DNA from: Limnomonas spitsbergensis
Taxonomy: Eukaryota; Chlorophyta; Chlorophyceae; Chlamydomonadales
Assembly: GCA_037349105.1 (NCBI GenBank)
Contig: JAYJMM010000102.1
Location: forward strand, 3,286,001 to 3,350,000
DNA: 64,000 nucleotides
Direction of reading: 5' to 3'
Positions 45,014 through 56,699 of the stretch are shown here, piece after piece. Positions within the stretch are counted from its first letter, which is position 1. Each line of letters starts with the position of its first letter. Both the position numbers and the translations under genes were made by a program. The notes below the pieces were generated by a model. The model was given only the letters and a program-made list of their open reading frames with translations, ran no database searches and had not been told where the DNA came from.

Positions 45014-48000
45014 TTAAAAACTCACAGCTTCGCAGCATCCGCCCAGCGGCACGCCCCCGTTGATGCCAATGATGCCGATGACAGGGATCATCACCGCCAC
45101 AGCAAACATGAGCATCGAGGCCAGCCGCACGGCTATCTCGCCACGCCTTCTGGATGGGGCCTGAGGGGGATCATAACAAAGGGCTGATGGGGTATCTGCG
45201 CAAAGAACTGACGGAGGGATGGGGAGGTAAAGGAGAAGGCTCGTAGGAGATCACAACAAAAGGCTGGTGGAGGGTTAGTAAATCAGAGCCAAGGGCAGAA
45301 GCAGTATGGGAGATCAAAACAATGGGCAGATGCACAATGCACATGATCCAGTGATGGGATATACAAGCAAAGGCTGCTGGCATAACCAGGGCAGCACTGA
45401 GGCCCACCAAACCCTAACCAAGGAAGCCTCAAACAGGCTGCCCATGCCCTCCCAGCAGCCAAAATCTAGACGTCCCCCAAAGTATATCCGAAAAGCAGGA
45501 GGGCAGAAAACAATCGGAGCTCAACAGTAGTTCTCTGCATACAGGAGATTCAAATGGCCTTCCATCAAAATAAATGTTGTTAAGGGGTGATGGAGTCACG
45601 GGAAACACTATTTTTTATTGTTCATGCCAGTTTTAGTGAGAAACGGAGAGTCTGTCTGACAAAGTAACGACAGGCTTATTTTGCCCTGAAGGACGGCAGA
45701 TCAAATTGAGGGTATGACATTTTTCGAAAGTGGCACCAGTTAGTAAGAGTAACAGGTGTAAATACTTATATAACTTATGCACAGCGCACGTAACTCACCA
45801 AGCGTAGACACAGCATGCCCCCTGCAGTCAGGAACCCCGCGACAAACCCCGCCACGTTCCCCGAGTTATCCACGAAGGGCGTGGCCCCGATGAAGCAGTC
45901 GATGGCCAGCGTGCAGATAATCAACAGCCAGCTCAGCCAGTGGTTCCGGAGCCGTTTGTAGTGGATCAGCAGGAGGCAGCAAGAGGCACCTAAGGGGGGG
46001 GCGGGGGTGGAGGTGTGGGACACAGGGTAAGGAACGCGGAGGGTAAGAGACGCGGAGGCGTGGGATGTATAGGGTTAAGGGGAGGGGTCTGGCAGGCAGT
46101 GCATAAAACCTATAACGGTGAACCCACGGGTTTCTGCCTGCCAGGAATCATATGCAGCATGACCCAGGCCCCCTGATACAGGCCGCCCAACCAGCCGCCC
46201 AACCCAGCTACAAAACCGAAATCAGGGCCTGCACCGGCCGCGTTTACGTGGCTGCCAGACACATCTATACAGCGGAATGCCTGATCCTGACCGGCTGCGC
46301 AACCCACCTACAAAACCGAAGGCGGGGCCAGAGCCGGCCGCGGTCACGTGGCTGCTCCCAATATTCGCGGAAGTGGTGACAGCAGACAGGCCGGACACCG
46401 TGTATAAGACAGCTGCGACAGCAGGGTACGTTGCAGGTTCAATGAGCAAGAGGTATAGTACGCCTGCATTCATACGGGGCACGGCATGTGGCAATCACAA
46501 CTAATGTGAAATCTGTGCCTTGGCAGCAACACGGGCTAAGAATCAGCAGCAAGCTGAACACAAATAAAATTAAGGGGCAGGACGCAATGTACCGAGAGAA
46601 AAAGGCATGCCTGCATGCGTTCGGCACGGAAGAGGCGAGCAGGAGAAAGGTAGGAGGCTTCGCCCTGCAGGTGTGTGCGAGGATCAAGGGAAGACAAGGG
46701 AGTGCATTCTGTGCAATACTAGGCAATGCAGCATCCCTGCCCTCGCCAGCAGTGGCCAGCACAGTAAGAGCCGTTTCATGATGTGTTTGGAAGCGTTTCA
46801 CAGGCAGTTTGAAACTGTCTCTAAATTAGTCATATCACCGCAAGCCTGGGCATATCCAGCTGCCAAGCGGCCCCCAAAATGTGCAGAACTCCCCAAGTTC
46901 CAAACAAAAACTGCCAGAATCTGGTTCAGAAGTTGTCATTTTTAAACTCAGCGGGCTTGTTGAGGTTCACTTAGCCGCAACGCCGCCAGCTGGTCGGTAA
47001 GACGCTGTTCGAATGAACTCTACTTCCAAATTAAAAAGGATAGAGATAATCCATTTGGTAGAGACTATAAAATCCTCTGCAGGCTTTTCAAGCTGCCGCG
47101 CCGCCAGCTAGTCGGCTGTAAACTGCCCAAAGAATTGAAGGTACTCTACCAGTACATGCAAATATATATATCATACATGATTAAATGGCAGTGTTTTGTA
47201 GGCGTCTGCGCGCCCTGGCTGGGGCTCTCACCTAGCTGCCACGCCGCCAGCTGATTGGCGAGGAACAGCCCGAACGTACAGATTGCCGAGATGTTGGCGC
47301 ACACATGAAGAACGCCAGCGCCCAGGAAAGGGCTCACGAGCAGCCTGCAGGGTTGAGGGGATAGGTTTGGGTTTTTCTGAGCCAGCCAGTAGCCCTGTAA
47401 TCCTGTAGCCCTGTTGCACATCGATAGGATTAAGACTTATGGCTGGTAGGAGCTCTAAGCCACGTTCTGTATCCCACTGCACAGGGAAACATGTAGGACC
47501 ATTCGGTATGGCCAGTGGTAGGCACCCTACGACCTCGACATGCAGCACTATGTATGGCAGACACCGGCGCTGGGCCCAGCGTCCCTTCCTTGCCAGACAG
47601 TATGCCCACTTTGTTCCCAACACACATAACTAAACGTGACGGCTGGTAGGACCTCTGAAGGCCCATTCTGCAGTTCTGCTGCTCATGGAAACATGCAGGT
47701 TCGTTCAGTTAAGTGGTACGGCAAATGACATGCACGCTCATCCTCGACATGCAGGACAGCATCTGAGAAAAGGTTGGCCCCCATCATGAAGCCCTGATGC
47801 AAATGGAAGCATGCAGAGACATGTGGCATGGCAATTGGTAGGTGCCCTACGGCCTCAACATGCAGCACAACATGTGACACATGGTAGGAGCTGGAAGTCC
47901 CCTGCATGCAGTTTTGCATGTGACAGCTGGCAGGAGCTCTCAAGCCCCATCCTGTAGCCCTAGTGCACATTGACATGCAGGATTACAATTGATGGCTGGT

Positions 48001-51000
48001 AGGAGCTCTAAGCCACGTTCTGTATCCCACTGCACAGGGAAACATGCAGGACCATTCGGTATGGCACGTGGTATGTACTCTTACTCCTCCACATGCAACA
48101 CTACATGTGACAGCCAGTAGGCACTACTCGTTCCCAATACGCAGTATTACACGTGACAGCTGGTAGGACCTCGGAAGCCCCATTTTTTAGTCCTACTGCA
48201 CATGGAAACGTGCAGGTTCATGCGATCATGTGGTAGGCGAGTGGCAGGTTCCATCAGTCCTCGACATGCAGCAGTACATCTGACAGCAGGTGGGTACACT
48301 TGGTCACCAGCATGCAGTACTACATATGGCAGATGGTAGGACCTCTGAAGCTCCGTTCGGTTGTCCTTGAGCGCATGAAATTGTGAGGCAAAGGCGCCAA
48401 AAGTGGGGGCCAGCGGGAATCGAACCCACGACCTCTTGCACCCAAAGCGAGAATCATGCCACTAGACCATGGCCCCAATTTCTGATGTCAAGGTTACATA
48501 GGACAAGTAACATATACTTTATCATAAACTAATATTCTGCCTGTTTCTAGGTTGCAGATGCGAGAGTCAGTAACCTCAAGGTGCACCATCAGAATACTGG
48601 ACAGGGGGATCCAAAGCCCAACATGGGTATAAGCACACTGCCCATGTTCACGCCTCAAATTAATACCACATGTGGCCAGGGTTTAAGGCGGAGGGTTAAG
48701 GGGTCGGAGTCATCACAAGGGATGTGCGCATGGCCATTCATATCACACTTGTCACTCACAATTGTACCTGACCGTACACGGTCAATTTTGAAGGTTTATA
48801 GGGTGTGGTAGAAGGTTCAGGGTGTAGGGTTTTCAGCAGGAATGAACGCGCACATGACAGCAGGGGCGGTCATCAGCATTGTTCACACGTCTTCACCACA
48901 GACCATGCTCATGGTCAGGGTCATGAGTTGAAAGTGTGCAGTTGAGGATTTAGGGCTTAGATAGAAGGGGGTGCAGGGTTTAGGATCTAAGTTTTGCATT
49001 TCAGGTTTCATGGTTCGGGATTCAGGCTCAAATGCAGTCAGCAGGTGATTAGGTGCGCATCCCCTGAAGCTGCCAGGCCGTTCAGTGAGACATCGGGCTG
49101 TGGGCAGCTGCAGTGAGAATAGGCTACGTTTCCAGTGCAGACATGCGTGCTGGCAGCTCAAGGCAATGAGACGTACTGTGAACATGTGATGAGCTCAGAC
49201 TATAAAGCCTAAAATACTAATTGCAGCCATTGCCCTAATCATAGAAATAGTACCAAATACTGGTTTTTGTGGGGAAAAAGCTAACAACATGGCTAACTAT
49301 TCCGAACGAGCATCCCCTGCAGCCACTCATCTCTTCAGAGGGATCGCGGGCTGTCGGCAGTTGTAGTGAAGTTGATCATCACATGAAAGGCATGCAAAAG
49401 CAGTGGAAGAAGACAATAAGGCGCACATCCCTCGGCCCTCCCGGCCACCAAGCCATTCAGACTTCAGAGGTATCACGAGCTGTGGGCAGTAGTAATGCCA
49501 ATGAGGTAGGCCTCCTTAAAGGCCGGTAAGCCATTGAGAGGAAGGGGGGAGTAGAAACACCACTACACAAAATATTAGCGCCATGGGCTATGGAACGGCG
49601 ACCGATAGAAATGAAGGGCTCGCCGCAGGCTAGAAGGCCTCAGACCCGGGCTGCTTTTTGCTTCGGGGCTTTAAATTTCAGGTTTGTCTCTGGATTTCAA
49701 GGGTAGGGCGGCCAGCCTCAGGTCACAAGGGTGAATTGGTGACACCACTTTTACCACGCCCCAGGGCAAACAATCTAATGATTTGGCACCAAGGCAATGA
49801 TGGTTTTTCCTCGATCCGCTTTGAATCAAATACCCCATTCCTGAACTCAAACAAGCCCCTCGTCACAGGCCGCGCACAGACCGGCCACACCACCCTGCTT
49901 GAACCAACATGTTCGAAAGAGGCCTCCTAACTAACCAGAGCCCCAAACCCTACCTCCAGTATTCGTGATTGACAGCCATCTTCGTTGTGGAGGTCGCCCT
50001 AGGGATAACAGCGAATATTCATTCAATCACAGTCAGTCAGCGCAGTCACACCATAGTCACACAATCAGTGCATTCATAGCCAGTTGAGTGATGAAGTCAC
50101 AGTCAGTCGACTAAGTCACACTGTCACAGTCAGTCGGACACAAAGCTCCCAAAGCCCTGACTCACCCGATCTTGAGCAACGCATCAAGCCCCGGCCCCAG
50201 GAGGGGATTTTCACTGAGGTCGACCATGATCCAGTCGTTGAGGTACAGCGACACGATCAGCAGCGCCACATGGGCAGCTGTGATGAAGTAAAACAGCCAC
50301 TGGGCATGCCTGCAGTACAGCAGATGCAAAACAATGTTGAGCAGGATTAAGGGACAGTACAGGATAAGAAGTATATAAGCACTGAAGCAGCTATACTCCT
50401 AGTGTCACCTTACTCACCTGGCCTGACAGATACGTTGAGGTAAAAGGTATGGTATGTAGGGTTTCTCAATGCCCCTCAGGACATCAGGCAGTTGTCATAG
50501 TTGACATTGCAAAACCCTACAAACCTCAACAAGATATCCAGTGGGTGGGCAGCAGGAGATGAGCCCACAGGAGCAGTATCCACGACGGCATAGTTTGGAG
50601 AACCTGCCTATCTGAACCTGCCTTCTATTCATCACAGCATTGCAGGGAGGTTCCCTCAGCGTGCCACGGATCTCCCCCACTCAGCGCCCCACCTGCGGTT
50701 CCGCTGCTGTTTCCCCCAAAAGCCCAGCGGGCCGGATGCCTGCTGGTCGTCAGGCGAACGCGCTGCCCGCTCGATGTACACGGGAAAAAATACGGTGCTA
50801 TTGGGGGCGGTGTGCATGGCCCGCATGGGGTGCTGCCCATGCGGCGTCGAAGGAACGCTTCCCAGTCGGCTGCCGTCTGGAAATGAAAAAGGGCATGCCA
50901 GGGGATCACGACTTGGAGAGAGATGTATGTCAGTGTGCAAAATAAACAAAGTCAGGGAGTGAGGTACAGGGTTAAAAACAATGTGTATTTTTAGCCTTAT

Positions 51001-52263
51001 TTTTTTCGTTCTCCACGAATCGTCACCCTCACTTGTCATCCTCATTTTCACCAAACCAGAGTGCTTAGCAATCAGCCACCTATGAAACGCTCCCATGGCA
51101 CCCTCTCGCCTGTCCACCCACCCTCACGCACCTTTCCACCCCCTCCCCCCCTTTCCTAGGGAAGTTCCCACAGGAATAGCGATCCACTGCTTAGATAACT
51201 CGCTGGCTGGCAGGCAGGAGCTACTTTCCTCACTGGCAACATTGGAGAATCTAGGACTCTAATGATCTACTGCAATAGTGTAGATCAGGCAGATTTCAAA
51301 ATTTGGCTTGCTCTGCAGCTTCCCTTGATCCATGAAGGAACAAGGTGAGGCAGAGAGGTGAGATTGAGGCAGGCCCGGATATTGGACAGGGAAACCCAAC
51401 GTCGCAAAAAGCTCTGCGGCTGACATTCAGCGGGGGGGGTCCAGTGCAGCAAGCCTTTTTGCTTATACCAGCGGCTGAACGCCGTCCAAAGTTTGGTCCC
51501 CATCGGCCATGTGGTGGCTGTCCAGCTGCCTGCACAAAGCGCTGTGACCTATGGTGCATACCTCAAGAACCTCTCTACCAGGGCGTGCTGCATGGGGTGA
51601 ATGCAACCGCTTAAACGCTATGGAGCGGTCGCCAAACGGGTACAGCAGTACAGCAGTACAGCAGTGCAACTAGCTCAGCCATCCCAGGCAGGTAGCGTCC
51701 CGGCGTCCCATGCTATTGTTTCCACGTGTCAGTCAAAAATACGACCCCTGATTGATTTGGCAGCATGCCCTTGGAACCTTGAAACATGCCAGAAACCTGA
51801 ATACAGCTCAGCTCCTTGGCTCTTGCACCGGGTGCTGTAACAGTACAAAACCCACACCATGGCCATAACCCATGCTAATCCCATGCCCAGTCATATCCTT
51901 TCCAGAACTCCCCTCTCTAGTCTCAACCCAGGGTGATTGCAGGAACAGCCATCCACTGCAGCCATCAAGACATGGCACCGCTTTCTTCGGATTAAGACCG
52001 CCGATAAGATGGAGTAATAACCATAACTTCGTCATTAGGCTTACCACCTAGCTACCCAGCTACTCAGTGGTCCTGCATCGACATCGACGAAGCTACCGTA
52101 TGCGTGCTATCATCCTACCAGTGTCCTCGTGTCGGAGCAGGCCATTGTCTTGAACACGCACGCGCTGACGTTGACCCGCTTCTTTCTCCGCGTCTTGATA
52201 CGCGACTGAGCTGCTGACCCACACATCCGTACCCCTTGCCCCTCCCCCGCTATCGGATGCCAT
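45014..52263 (-). CDS. Rhomboid-family membrane protein, probable pseudoprotease
   Basis: Eight exons: 52119-52263, 50693-50876, 50166-50309, 49954-49998, 47232-47344, 46308-46412, 45799-45989 and 45014-45160. All are GT-AG with consistent phases, giving 357 residues, start MASDSGGGARG. A polar N-terminus (1-110) precedes TM1 (WLFYFITAAHVALLIV), the ENPLLGP loop, HEYWR, TM2 (LLVSPFLGAGVLHVCAN), TM3 (LYTVSGLSAV), TM4 (AAGSGPAFGFVG), TM5, TM6 (DNSGNVAGFVAGF) and TM7. Rhomboids cleave membrane proteins with a Ser-His dyad. Ser238 of the GxSG region is present, though its first Gly is Ala. The dyad His in the usual DNxAHxGG is Asn290, and the first oxyanion-region His is Gly181, while His186 and Asn190 remain. 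The protein therefore probably binds clients without cleaving them, as iRhoms do. The tRNA gene and satellites lie in its 2.6-kb intron. Confidence 0.9.
46199..46310 (-). repeat. Exon-end echo in rhomboid gene (TM4 exon)
   Basis: The end of exon 46308-46412 is duplicated about 107 bp into the next intron (46199-46255). The copy would read AAGAGPDFGFVAG in place of AAGSGPAFGFVG, and its donor GT is lost. Confidence 0.85.
46977..47268 (-). repeat. Exon-end echoes in rhomboid gene (TM2 exon)
   Basis: The end of exon 47232-47344 (plus strand cacgccgccagctgattgg, 47240-47258) recurs at about 47096-47114 (gcgccgccagctagtcgg) and 46979-46997 (aacgccgccagctggtcgg). Both copies lie in the downstream intron. 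Confidence 0.8.
47440..48370. repeat. Degenerate satellite in rhomboid intron
   Basis: Units of roughly 170-190 bp contain gctggtaggagctctaagcc, a catgcagg(a/t) block and ctcgacatgcagcac. Starts are visible near 47450, 47640, 47930, 47993, 48160 and 48330. The copies at 47450 and 47993 are closest to each other. Confidence 0.85.
48405..48476 (-). tRNA. trnP-UGG: tRNA-Pro, anticodon TGG
   Basis: 72 bases on the minus strand. The acceptor stem ggggcca/tggccccc, D-arm tctagtggcatga, anticodon loop tttgggt (TGG) and T-arm gtgggttcgattcccgc are in the right places. There is no intron and CCA is not encoded. The anticodon stem ctcgc/gcaag has one C-A mismatch where other tRNA-Pro genes have C-G, so the copy may be weakened. 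It lies inside a rhomboid intron on the same strand. Confidence 0.93.
51440..51545 (+). repeat. Dispersed repeat family copy
   Basis: cagcaagcctttttgcttat, ccgtccaaagtttggtcccc and atcggccatgtggtggctgt follow the family's order. It lies in the first intron of the rhomboid gene. Confidence 0.65.
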
Positions 52264-52755
52264 GGCGCTAGCTGTCGGGCGTGCGGAGGTAAAATGGGTA
52301 TTATCTGGACATCGGGCGTCCGGATTCAAAGCTGGATTTTTCGTTTCAAGTTCGAGCGCTGCTGCTCTCGATCCGTTCGACACAGCTTCTCAAGAGCGCC
52401 CGTATTGGGCCTGTCTCACTTTTTGAAAGGAGGAAGAGTGACGGCTGACAGATGTCAGGAGAGTGAGCATACGACAAATTCGGGCCCTCTCGGTCATAGT
52501 CCAAGGGTGTTCCAAGCTGTGCCAGGGGGCGGGGGCAGTGTCGCCTCATCAGGCCTGAGAGGCTTAAAGATCGCCAATGGCTAAGTGGAGCGGAAGCAGG
52601 TAAATGTCCTTCAAAGCCTTGGACTGAGAAGTGGATCAGGGCTCAGGGGCAGAGGCGTCAGTCATCAAGAAGAGCACCAGACTCCAGCCAGGCTTCATCT
52701 TGCTGCTGAGAGAGGGGGGGTATGACCTTAGGGACAGTAGTCTTGCGGGCGTTTT

Positions 52756-53760
52756 TAAGTTAATGACGTTACACCTCTCAGAGTCTGAGCCCTGCTCAAA
52801 AGAGGCACGGCCGCGGGGCGCCCAACTAAAGGGTTGGGACTTGGGAGGACAGAACGAAGCAAACACCAGGGGACAGAGGGCGGGGGGGGTGAATGAGGAG
52901 AAATGGGAAAGAAAGGGAAGGGATAGACAAAAGGCTGGAAATGAAAGACAAAGGAAGTGCCAGCCTGGCTCTAAAAACGTCTACGCCTCATCGATATCTA
53001 CCACGTCTTCCACAAAAGCCAAGGCATCCCACCCAAGCCTGCCCCAGTACAACTGAAAGAAGTCTCTAGCACCGTTCGGAGGTCCAGCCCATCCATGCTC
53101 CCTAAGTTAATCCAGCACGCTGGGGCATTGAAAGCACGCATGCAACGCATCCTCCACATGCTCGCCGTCGCCCCTAGCCCAACATCGCTGGCAGCACCGT
53201 CTGTCACGCTGCTGCCCGCTGCACCGTCCTCGAGTTTCAACCATCCTGATGGCGCCAAGCCGCAGCCTTACGTTCGTGCGCACGCAAGCACACTCCCTTC
53301 GGCTGGTGCGGCCCCTGGCCTACGCCAGCACGGCGCCTGCCGTAGACTGAAACCAGGTGCGGTAGGCGGTCGCGGACCTGTGTTCAGTGGCAGGATCTCT
53401 GGGGTCCCCTCTGCCAGCTGCATCTAGCTGCACCCGCTCATATGCTGCATCAACTAGCGCTAACAGCTCTCTGACAGGTAGCGGCTGTAAGTTAGTCGCC
53501 GTCTGACGCAGTTTGGGAACGGCTAATCCCAGCTCCAACTCCAGCAAGGCACCTAGCAATTCACTGCACCAATTGCGCCCTCCGGCGCCCTGCCTGACAG
53601 CGAGGTGCATGTCGGCCGCCATGGCTGCTGCCATGAGTGGGCTGTCTTGCTGTGCTGCTGGTGCGACCGCTGTGTCGTAGAAGCGAAATACATGTTGCCA
53701 CCAACTTCGCTGTAATGGCTGGATCTGGGCGTTTTTCAGTATCTGAAGCGGTTTGCAGTT
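52756..53760 (-). mobile_element. LINE 3' fragment, minus strand
   Basis: Read on the minus strand, coding pieces (GDPRDPATEHRSATAYRTWF near 53420; RCCQRCWARGDGEHVEDALH near 53170) precede GRLGWDALAFVEDVVDI and a 3' UTR ending in the family tail at about 52756. It is the same order as the plus-strand copy at 19.6-20.35 kb. Stops and frame changes break it, so it is dead. Confidence 0.75.
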
Positions 53761-53899
53761 ACCACCAGCCTCATGTGCCTGCTTGGCTCCCGTTGACATA
53801 ACAACCTTGTAAGTTTGAAGCGCTTTTGTGTAGGGCACTCTGCCCTCACGAAAAGGAAGAAATGAACAAAAAACGTTCACAAAAACGTTCACAAAAAAC

Positions 53900-54408
53900 G
53901 TTCACTCCTCACCCATTTTTTTAAACACGTAATCTCATTGAAGTGTCGCTCACGCATCACATACTTATATTTCACTTAGATCTTCTCCTTTCCTTCTTAA
54001 TTTTCCTAGGAGGCGTCCAACCGAACTCTTTTGCACCCACGTCATGTTCTATGGCTGGGGCTAATCTTCTGCACTATGGGGTTCATTCCCACGCTACTGC
54101 TCAGTGGTTTTTGTGTTGGTTGCTTGCCCAGGGGGGTCACTGGTTTTCGCTCGCTGTCCTAGCGTATTTAGTGCCTGTCCCGGTTTACGGGCACAAGTCC
54201 CATGCATCAAATGTGATGCCCCGTTGGACTGTAAAAACTTCACATAAAACTTCACTGGACGGTTTAGGTATAAGTATTTGACACCGATATCGACTGGTAT
54301 GGATAAGTATTTCAACTTCTTTGGCACACAGTAAATGTACTTGCAGGCCAACACAAGAATCTCTCCACAGTAGCAGATGAAGAAAATACAGCGTGGGCAG
54401 AGCTTCAC
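53900..54408. other. No gene recognised
   Basis: Mixed-composition sequence after the LINE fragment. The short tandem cgttcacaaaaa near 53875-53905 is at its edge. The second half of the cytochrome-b5-like domain would be expected left of 54409 but is not seen. Confidence 0.5.
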
Positions 54409-54544
54409 CGTCTGGTCCATGTAACTGCTTTCCCTTGGTGCTGCTGAAGCCGACCCCCTTGATGGCTAGGCATGGCGGCAGCGCCGGTCGGCTAACATCA
54501 TGCCAGGCCAGCTCCTCAAGTGTTACCTGCTTCAGAGGCACCAC
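54409..54544 (-). CDS. Exon with N-terminal half of a cytochrome-b5-like (MAPR/neudesin) domain
   Basis: After a good acceptor (ttgtgtggccag) the frame reads VVPLKQVTLEELAWHDVS, then CLAIKG, STKGK and HGPDG before a GTGAAG donor. This follows the MAPR pattern (T.EEL..YD ... L.IKG.VFDVT.G ..YGPGG), a heme-binding fold found in membrane-associated progesterone receptor and neudesin proteins. The usual VFDVT is changed to VGFSST, which is unusual. No continuation was found downstream, while a matching C-terminal half lies upstream at 55.5 kb. Confidence 0.5.
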
Positions 54545-55007
54545 CTGGCCACACAACAGGGAAGAGGTCTGGGGGCCTAAACCCTTACGACTGCACAGGA
54601 GCCACCTGGACACAAGCAGCAGGGAAGAGGGAAGAGACGGGGTAGGGGGCACGAGAAATGGAAGCTCAGAAGCAGTAGCGGGACGGAACACGCTCTAACC
54701 AGGACACGCCCGACCAGCTCTGCAACGCACCAGCCTCACCCCCCTCCCGCTCTTCAATTGCAGGGTACAACACAGGGCACTTAGTTCCTTCTTCCAACGG
54801 CAACGGGATGCCTTGCCCTGCCCTTTCCCCCACCCACCTGAACCTCCCTGACCCATAGCGCCTCTCCCCTACAAAGCACCCACTGACACATCCATTCACC
54901 ATCCCTGACACACCCACGCATGCATACGCAACCACACCTGCACCAACTCCCGTGCCCACCCATGTCCTCCCACACACGCAATGAATTCGTTTCTTCTCTT
55001 CTCCCTT

Positions 55008-55263
55008 CTGATCAGTGGGGCGCCCTCGCGGCCAGACAGGGGTGGGATACGCTTGCTTTGGGGGATATTTCTTTTCTTGGAGGCTTTGTTGAGGGCTAGT
55101 CTATAGTGGAACTCAGGTGTCGGACTTGGTCTTCTTTGCCTTCCCGGCCTCTCCTTTTGTTCCTTTCCCCCCCTCTTCCTTTCAGTGTCTTTTTTTCTCC
55201 CTTCTGAACAGTTGGGCGCCCACGCGGCCGAGCTTTGAGCGGGCCCAGAGGTGTAATGTTATT
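55008..55263 (+). mobile_element. LINE 3' tails, one partial and one complete
   Basis: A first partial tail (ggggcgccctcgcggcc, about 55017-55035) is followed by pyrimidine-rich UTR and a full tail (gggcgcccacgcggccgagc, then gcgggcccagaggtgtaatg). Confidence 0.65.
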
Positions 55264-55451
55264 GACACGCAATGACACACGCCTGCACACTCATTCACCT
55301 GTCCCACCCATGCATGTGCCACCCACCCACTCCCCAGTCCAACCCACTTAGCTGTGCCAGCCAACCACCCACACCCACTCCCTTGTTCCCCCATCACCCC
55401 CCACCTGACCCACCCGTTTTGATGTGCCACCCACCCACTCCCCAGTCCCCA

Positions 55452-55660
55452 TCTGCCCCACAGTGTCCAACTTCTGCGTGTGTGTCATGTTCACCATCGT
55501 GGCCTCCGGACGCTGCATCTCCGCCTCCCCGAGATCGTGCAGCTGCGCAATGTCACAGTCCGACTCCTTTAGTTACCCCAGGGGCTAGGGCCAGCACCTG
55601 GCTGATCTCCTTGCCGGCATGCATGTGCAGCTCCTTGCCTGGTGGTTGTGACAGGATGGT
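55452..55660 (-). pseudogene. C-terminal half of a cytochrome-b5-like (MAPR) domain, frameshifted
   Basis: On the minus strand, PPGKELHMHAGKEISQVLAL matches the GPGGPY..FAG.DASR.LA region. In another frame, LKESDCDIAQLHDLGEAEM followed by LDTVGQ matches the D(L/I)..L...E.E...WE...KY..VG end of MAPR domains. The frame changes near 55565, either by indel or by a tiny intron that I could not define. It is weak evidence by itself, but the two parts are adjacent and in the right order. Confidence 0.4.
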
Positions 55661-55689
55661 CAAGGTTGGGCAGGCACATGGATGAACGC

Positions 55690-56531
55690 TGTGTAGGGAT
55701 GAGCAGGCAAGGTTCAGGAAAAACATTATAAAATGGTAGTCAGGGTTGATCAGGCACACTGATGAATGCTGAGCACGGTTGAGCAGGTTATAAACGGGGT
55801 TGGCAATGATGGCGTGGTGGGGTTCCTCAAGTTGGTGGTAGCTAGGTAGGGGTTGGCTTTTGCACGCAACACCGTTTACCTTACAAGAGGATCAGCTGCA
55901 AGTCAGCCGAGGGGGTGATTGCCTGGTGTGTAATGAAATATATATTGATCATCGTCAGGAGGTGTTCGTAGGAGGGGACATCTGATGCCCCGTGCTGGCC
56001 CATGCAGTACCTAGGTGCATGGCTGTCATTTCACGCCACCCTGCTGCCCATATCCTCACTGCCCTCTCCCCTTTTCCTGCTGCCAGTCCCCTCACTGTCC
56101 TCCCCTGTCCCTGCTGCCACTCTCCATGCCTCTTCCTCCATGAATATTGCTCCATGGCTGTTTTGCAGCAGGCGAGCTGACCAAGGTACCAGTGCTGAGG
56201 TGTCAACGCTTCACACTCCACGGCAGTTTGAAAGGATCAAGAGGATCCCTGGATTTCCCTATCACCTATTCTGGGACAGAGCTGTGACAGCAGCAGCGGC
56301 GGTGGCATCTGCGGCAGCACAGCTGCATGCATGACAGTCTTGCTGGGATATTTTGTGTACAAGGGCTTTGCTCAGCCCAGAGCTGCTTGACACTTTTGAA
56401 GGGCGCTAGCACGCACATTGAAGCCACCACAATGGTATTATTACAGTGGCAGCATCAGTAATACCTCAGCCTGCTGGGGGTTAAGTGTTCAAAAAGGGCC
56501 ATGTACATGGGGTGAGGGGGTGCAAGTGCAC
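55690..56531. other. No gene recognised
   Basis: Short gggttgagcagg-type repeats occur at 55690-55800. Pyrimidine-rich sequence fills 56040-56160. Nothing codes clearly. Confidence 0.5.
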
Positions 56532-56652
56532 CTGACCGCGACCAGGATGGGCTTCATGTAGTCACAGCCGCAGGAGTGCCTCCACGTTTCAGCATTGATT
56601 TCGCCGATCTGGAATTTTGCCTCCTTCACGGGGGCAAGCCTGGCCAGGGGGA
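56532..56652 (-). CDS. Unassigned exon
   Basis: A tract ending tttcctgcctag is followed by an open, codon-like segment containing PVKEAKFQIGEINAETW and CGCDYMKP, closed by an AG/GTGCAC donor. Composition and splice sites suggest a real exon on the minus strand. I do not recognise the protein. A hydrophobic reading just upstream (56690-56800) may be intron. Confidence 0.35.
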
Positions 56653-56699
56653 CTAGGCAGGAAAGATCTGCCACAGGAACAGCAGGCCCAGGAGCAGGC

